The position numbers and the translations under genes are program-made. From QQUJ01 sp050287605 (GTDB lineage: Bacteria > Pseudomonadota > Gammaproteobacteria > QQUJ01), in contig JBNKCG010000045.1 in the NCBI GenBank assembly GCA_050287605.1, positions 81,972 through 145,971 on the forward strand: a stretch of DNA of 64,000 nucleotides, in the 5' to 3' direction. Below the pieces are notes generated by a model. The model made no database searches and was not told the origin of the DNA. It saw only the letters and a list, made by a program, of their open reading frames with translations. Below, piece by piece: positions 63,237-64,000 of the stretch (position 1 is its first letter; the number at the start of each line of letters is the position of its first letter).

Positions 63237-63428
63237 CTACTCCGGGGATTTTCCCTGGTTGTTACGCTGGTTGTCCGGCAACAGTGGGTCGTCATCGTCC
63301 ATGAGAATACGGTTGGCCGGGCCCTCCAAGTCGTCGTATTGCCCGGTTTTCGCCGCCCAGATCAGAAAGCCGAAGATGCCGAGCCCGGCGATCAGCATTG
63401 CGGGTATCAGCCAGTAGATTACCTCCAC
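63237..63428 (-). CDS. ccoS: cbb3-type cytochrome oxidase assembly protein CcoS
   Basis: A 63-residue protein with one transmembrane segment (IYWLIPAMLIAGLGIFGFLIWAA) followed by GQYDDLEGPANRILMDDDD, the conserved CcoS/FixS motif. CcoS is needed for cofactor insertion into cbb3 oxidase, together with the copper ATPase CcoI encoded just upstream (5 nt gap). This implies that a cbb3 oxidase gene cluster lies beyond the right edge. Confidence 0.95.
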   Translation of the reverse strand: MEVIYWLIPAMLIAGLGIFGFLIWAAKTGQYDDLEGPANRILMDDDDPLLPDNQRNNQGKSPE

Positions 63429-63433
63429 GTCGT

Positions 63434-64000
63434 TTACTCCTCTTCTTGCAGTGTGCTCTCAACGAGCATCCGCTGTCCGCGAAACAGCGTGCGGATACGC
63501 GCTGCGTTGCCGATGACCAGCAGCGAGCTGATGGGCATGGCGACTGCGGCGACCAGCGGCGTCACCTGTGCGGTCATGGCCAGCGGAATCAGGATCAGAT
63601 TGTAGGCCAGTGACAGGCCGATGTTTTGGCGAATGGTGCGCAGGGTGCGCTTTGCCAGCGCCTGCGCCAGGGTGATCTGCTCCAGGCGGTTGCCCATCAG
63701 TACGATGTCAGCGCTGTCGGCGGACACATCGGTGCCAGAGGCGAGCGCGATACCCACGTCGGCGCTGACCAGCGCCGGCGCGTCGTTGATGCCGTCGCCC
63801 ACCATGGCGACCCGGGATCCGTTGCGGCGCAGTTCGGTGATGCGCTGCGCTTTGTCTTCCGGCAATACCTGGGCGACTACGTCGAGGCCGCCCAACTGGT
63901 GGGCGATGGCCTCGGCCACGGGGCGGCGGTCACCGGTGAGCAGAGAGACGGCGAGGCCTTGGGCACGCAGCGCGCCTATCACACTGGGCGCTTCCGGCCG
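63434..64000 (-). CDS. ccoI: copper-translocating P-type ATPase CcoI (FixI), partial
   Basis: The C-terminal ~189 residues of a P1B-type ATPase; the gene runs off the right edge, and the GTG at 63982 is internal. Visible are the end of the P-domain with SLLTGDRRPVAEAIAHQLG and the hinge motif VAMVGDGINDAPALVSADVGIAL, then the last two transmembrane helices with NLILIPLAM and a C-terminal short tail. The identification as CcoI rests on the adjacent ccoS; metal-binding N-terminus and CPC motif cannot be seen. Confidence 0.9.
   Translation of the reverse strand, partial: RPEAPSVIGALRAQGLAVSLLTGDRRPVAEAIAHQLGGLDVVAQVLPEDKAQRITELRRNGSRVAMVGDGINDAPALVSADVGIALASGTDVSADSADIVLMGNRLEQITLAQALAKRTLRTIRQNIGLSLAYNLILIPLAMTAQVTPLVAAVAMPISSLLVIGNAARIRTLFRGQRMLVESTLQEEE

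Overview
The window comes from a high-GC gammaproteobacterium. Gene order and protein features (one contiguous MSHA pilus locus, topA-smg-dprA-lysM // def-fmt-rsmB-DUF4390-ntrY-ntrX-trkA-trkH, glnA with NtrB/NtrC, PPK1, CcoI/CcoS) suggest a Chromatiales/Ectothiorhodospiraceae-like, flagellated, respiring bacterium. That placement is inference. No rRNA, tRNA, insertion sequence or CRISPR array was recognised.

Region 1 (1-17.3 kb, + strand) is an almost complete mannose-sensitive haemagglutinin type IV pilus locus: mshI (5' end cut off), a PilN-like gene, mshJ, K, L, M, N, E, G, a prepilin-like gene at the mshF position, the major pilin mshA, then mshC, D, O, P and a very large mshQ adhesin-like gene. 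MshE carries two N-terminal motifs of the c-di-GMP-binding MshEN type. mshA is bracketed by two hairpins and preceded by an AT-rich leader, so it is probably expressed as its own unit.

Region 2 (17.4-25.0 kb, - strand) is nitrogen control and housekeeping: ntrC, ntrB, a DUF4124 protein, glnA, then a translationally coupled PP-loop ATPase/TusA-like/cation-efflux operon. A textbook NtrC/sigma-54 layout is visible: two NtrC sites and a perfectly spaced -24/-12 promoter upstream of glnA, and another NtrC site overlapping a TATAAT box upstream of ntrB.

Region 3 (25.1-36.4 kb) is the accessory and most novel part. Seven genes encode mostly exported proteins of unknown function: an outer-membrane-barrel-like protein, a 724-residue protein with amphipathic-helix repeats, an IPT-like protein, a Cys-rich EGF-like protein, two other exported proteins, and a 55-residue peptide without signal. 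Beside them lie a 7TMR-DISM/HisKA_3 histidine kinase and a NarL-type response regulator. Four promoters in this cluster share one architecture: a palindrome ATCCCA-N6-TGGGAT (or close variant), exactly 22 nt, then a weak -10 hexamer with A at 2, A at 4 and T at 6. At two of them the predicted transcript starts at the A of the ATG. I propose a previously undescribed two-component regulon for a surface/exported protein system.

Region 4 (36.5-47.1 kb, - strand) is housekeeping: ppk, hemB, an AEC transporter, tsaC, purE, topA, smg, dprA and a LysM protein. Region 5 (47.3-58.7 kb, mostly + strand) holds def, fmt, rsmB, DUF4390, ntrY, ntrX (without the GAFTGA loop), trkA, trkH, a methyltransferase, a DUF2007 protein and a rhodanese. 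Region 6 (58.7-64 kb) has a chemoreceptor with its sensor-like domain at the C-terminus behind a sigma-28-like promoter, typA, dtd, and the ccoS and (partial) ccoI genes of cbb3 oxidase maturation.
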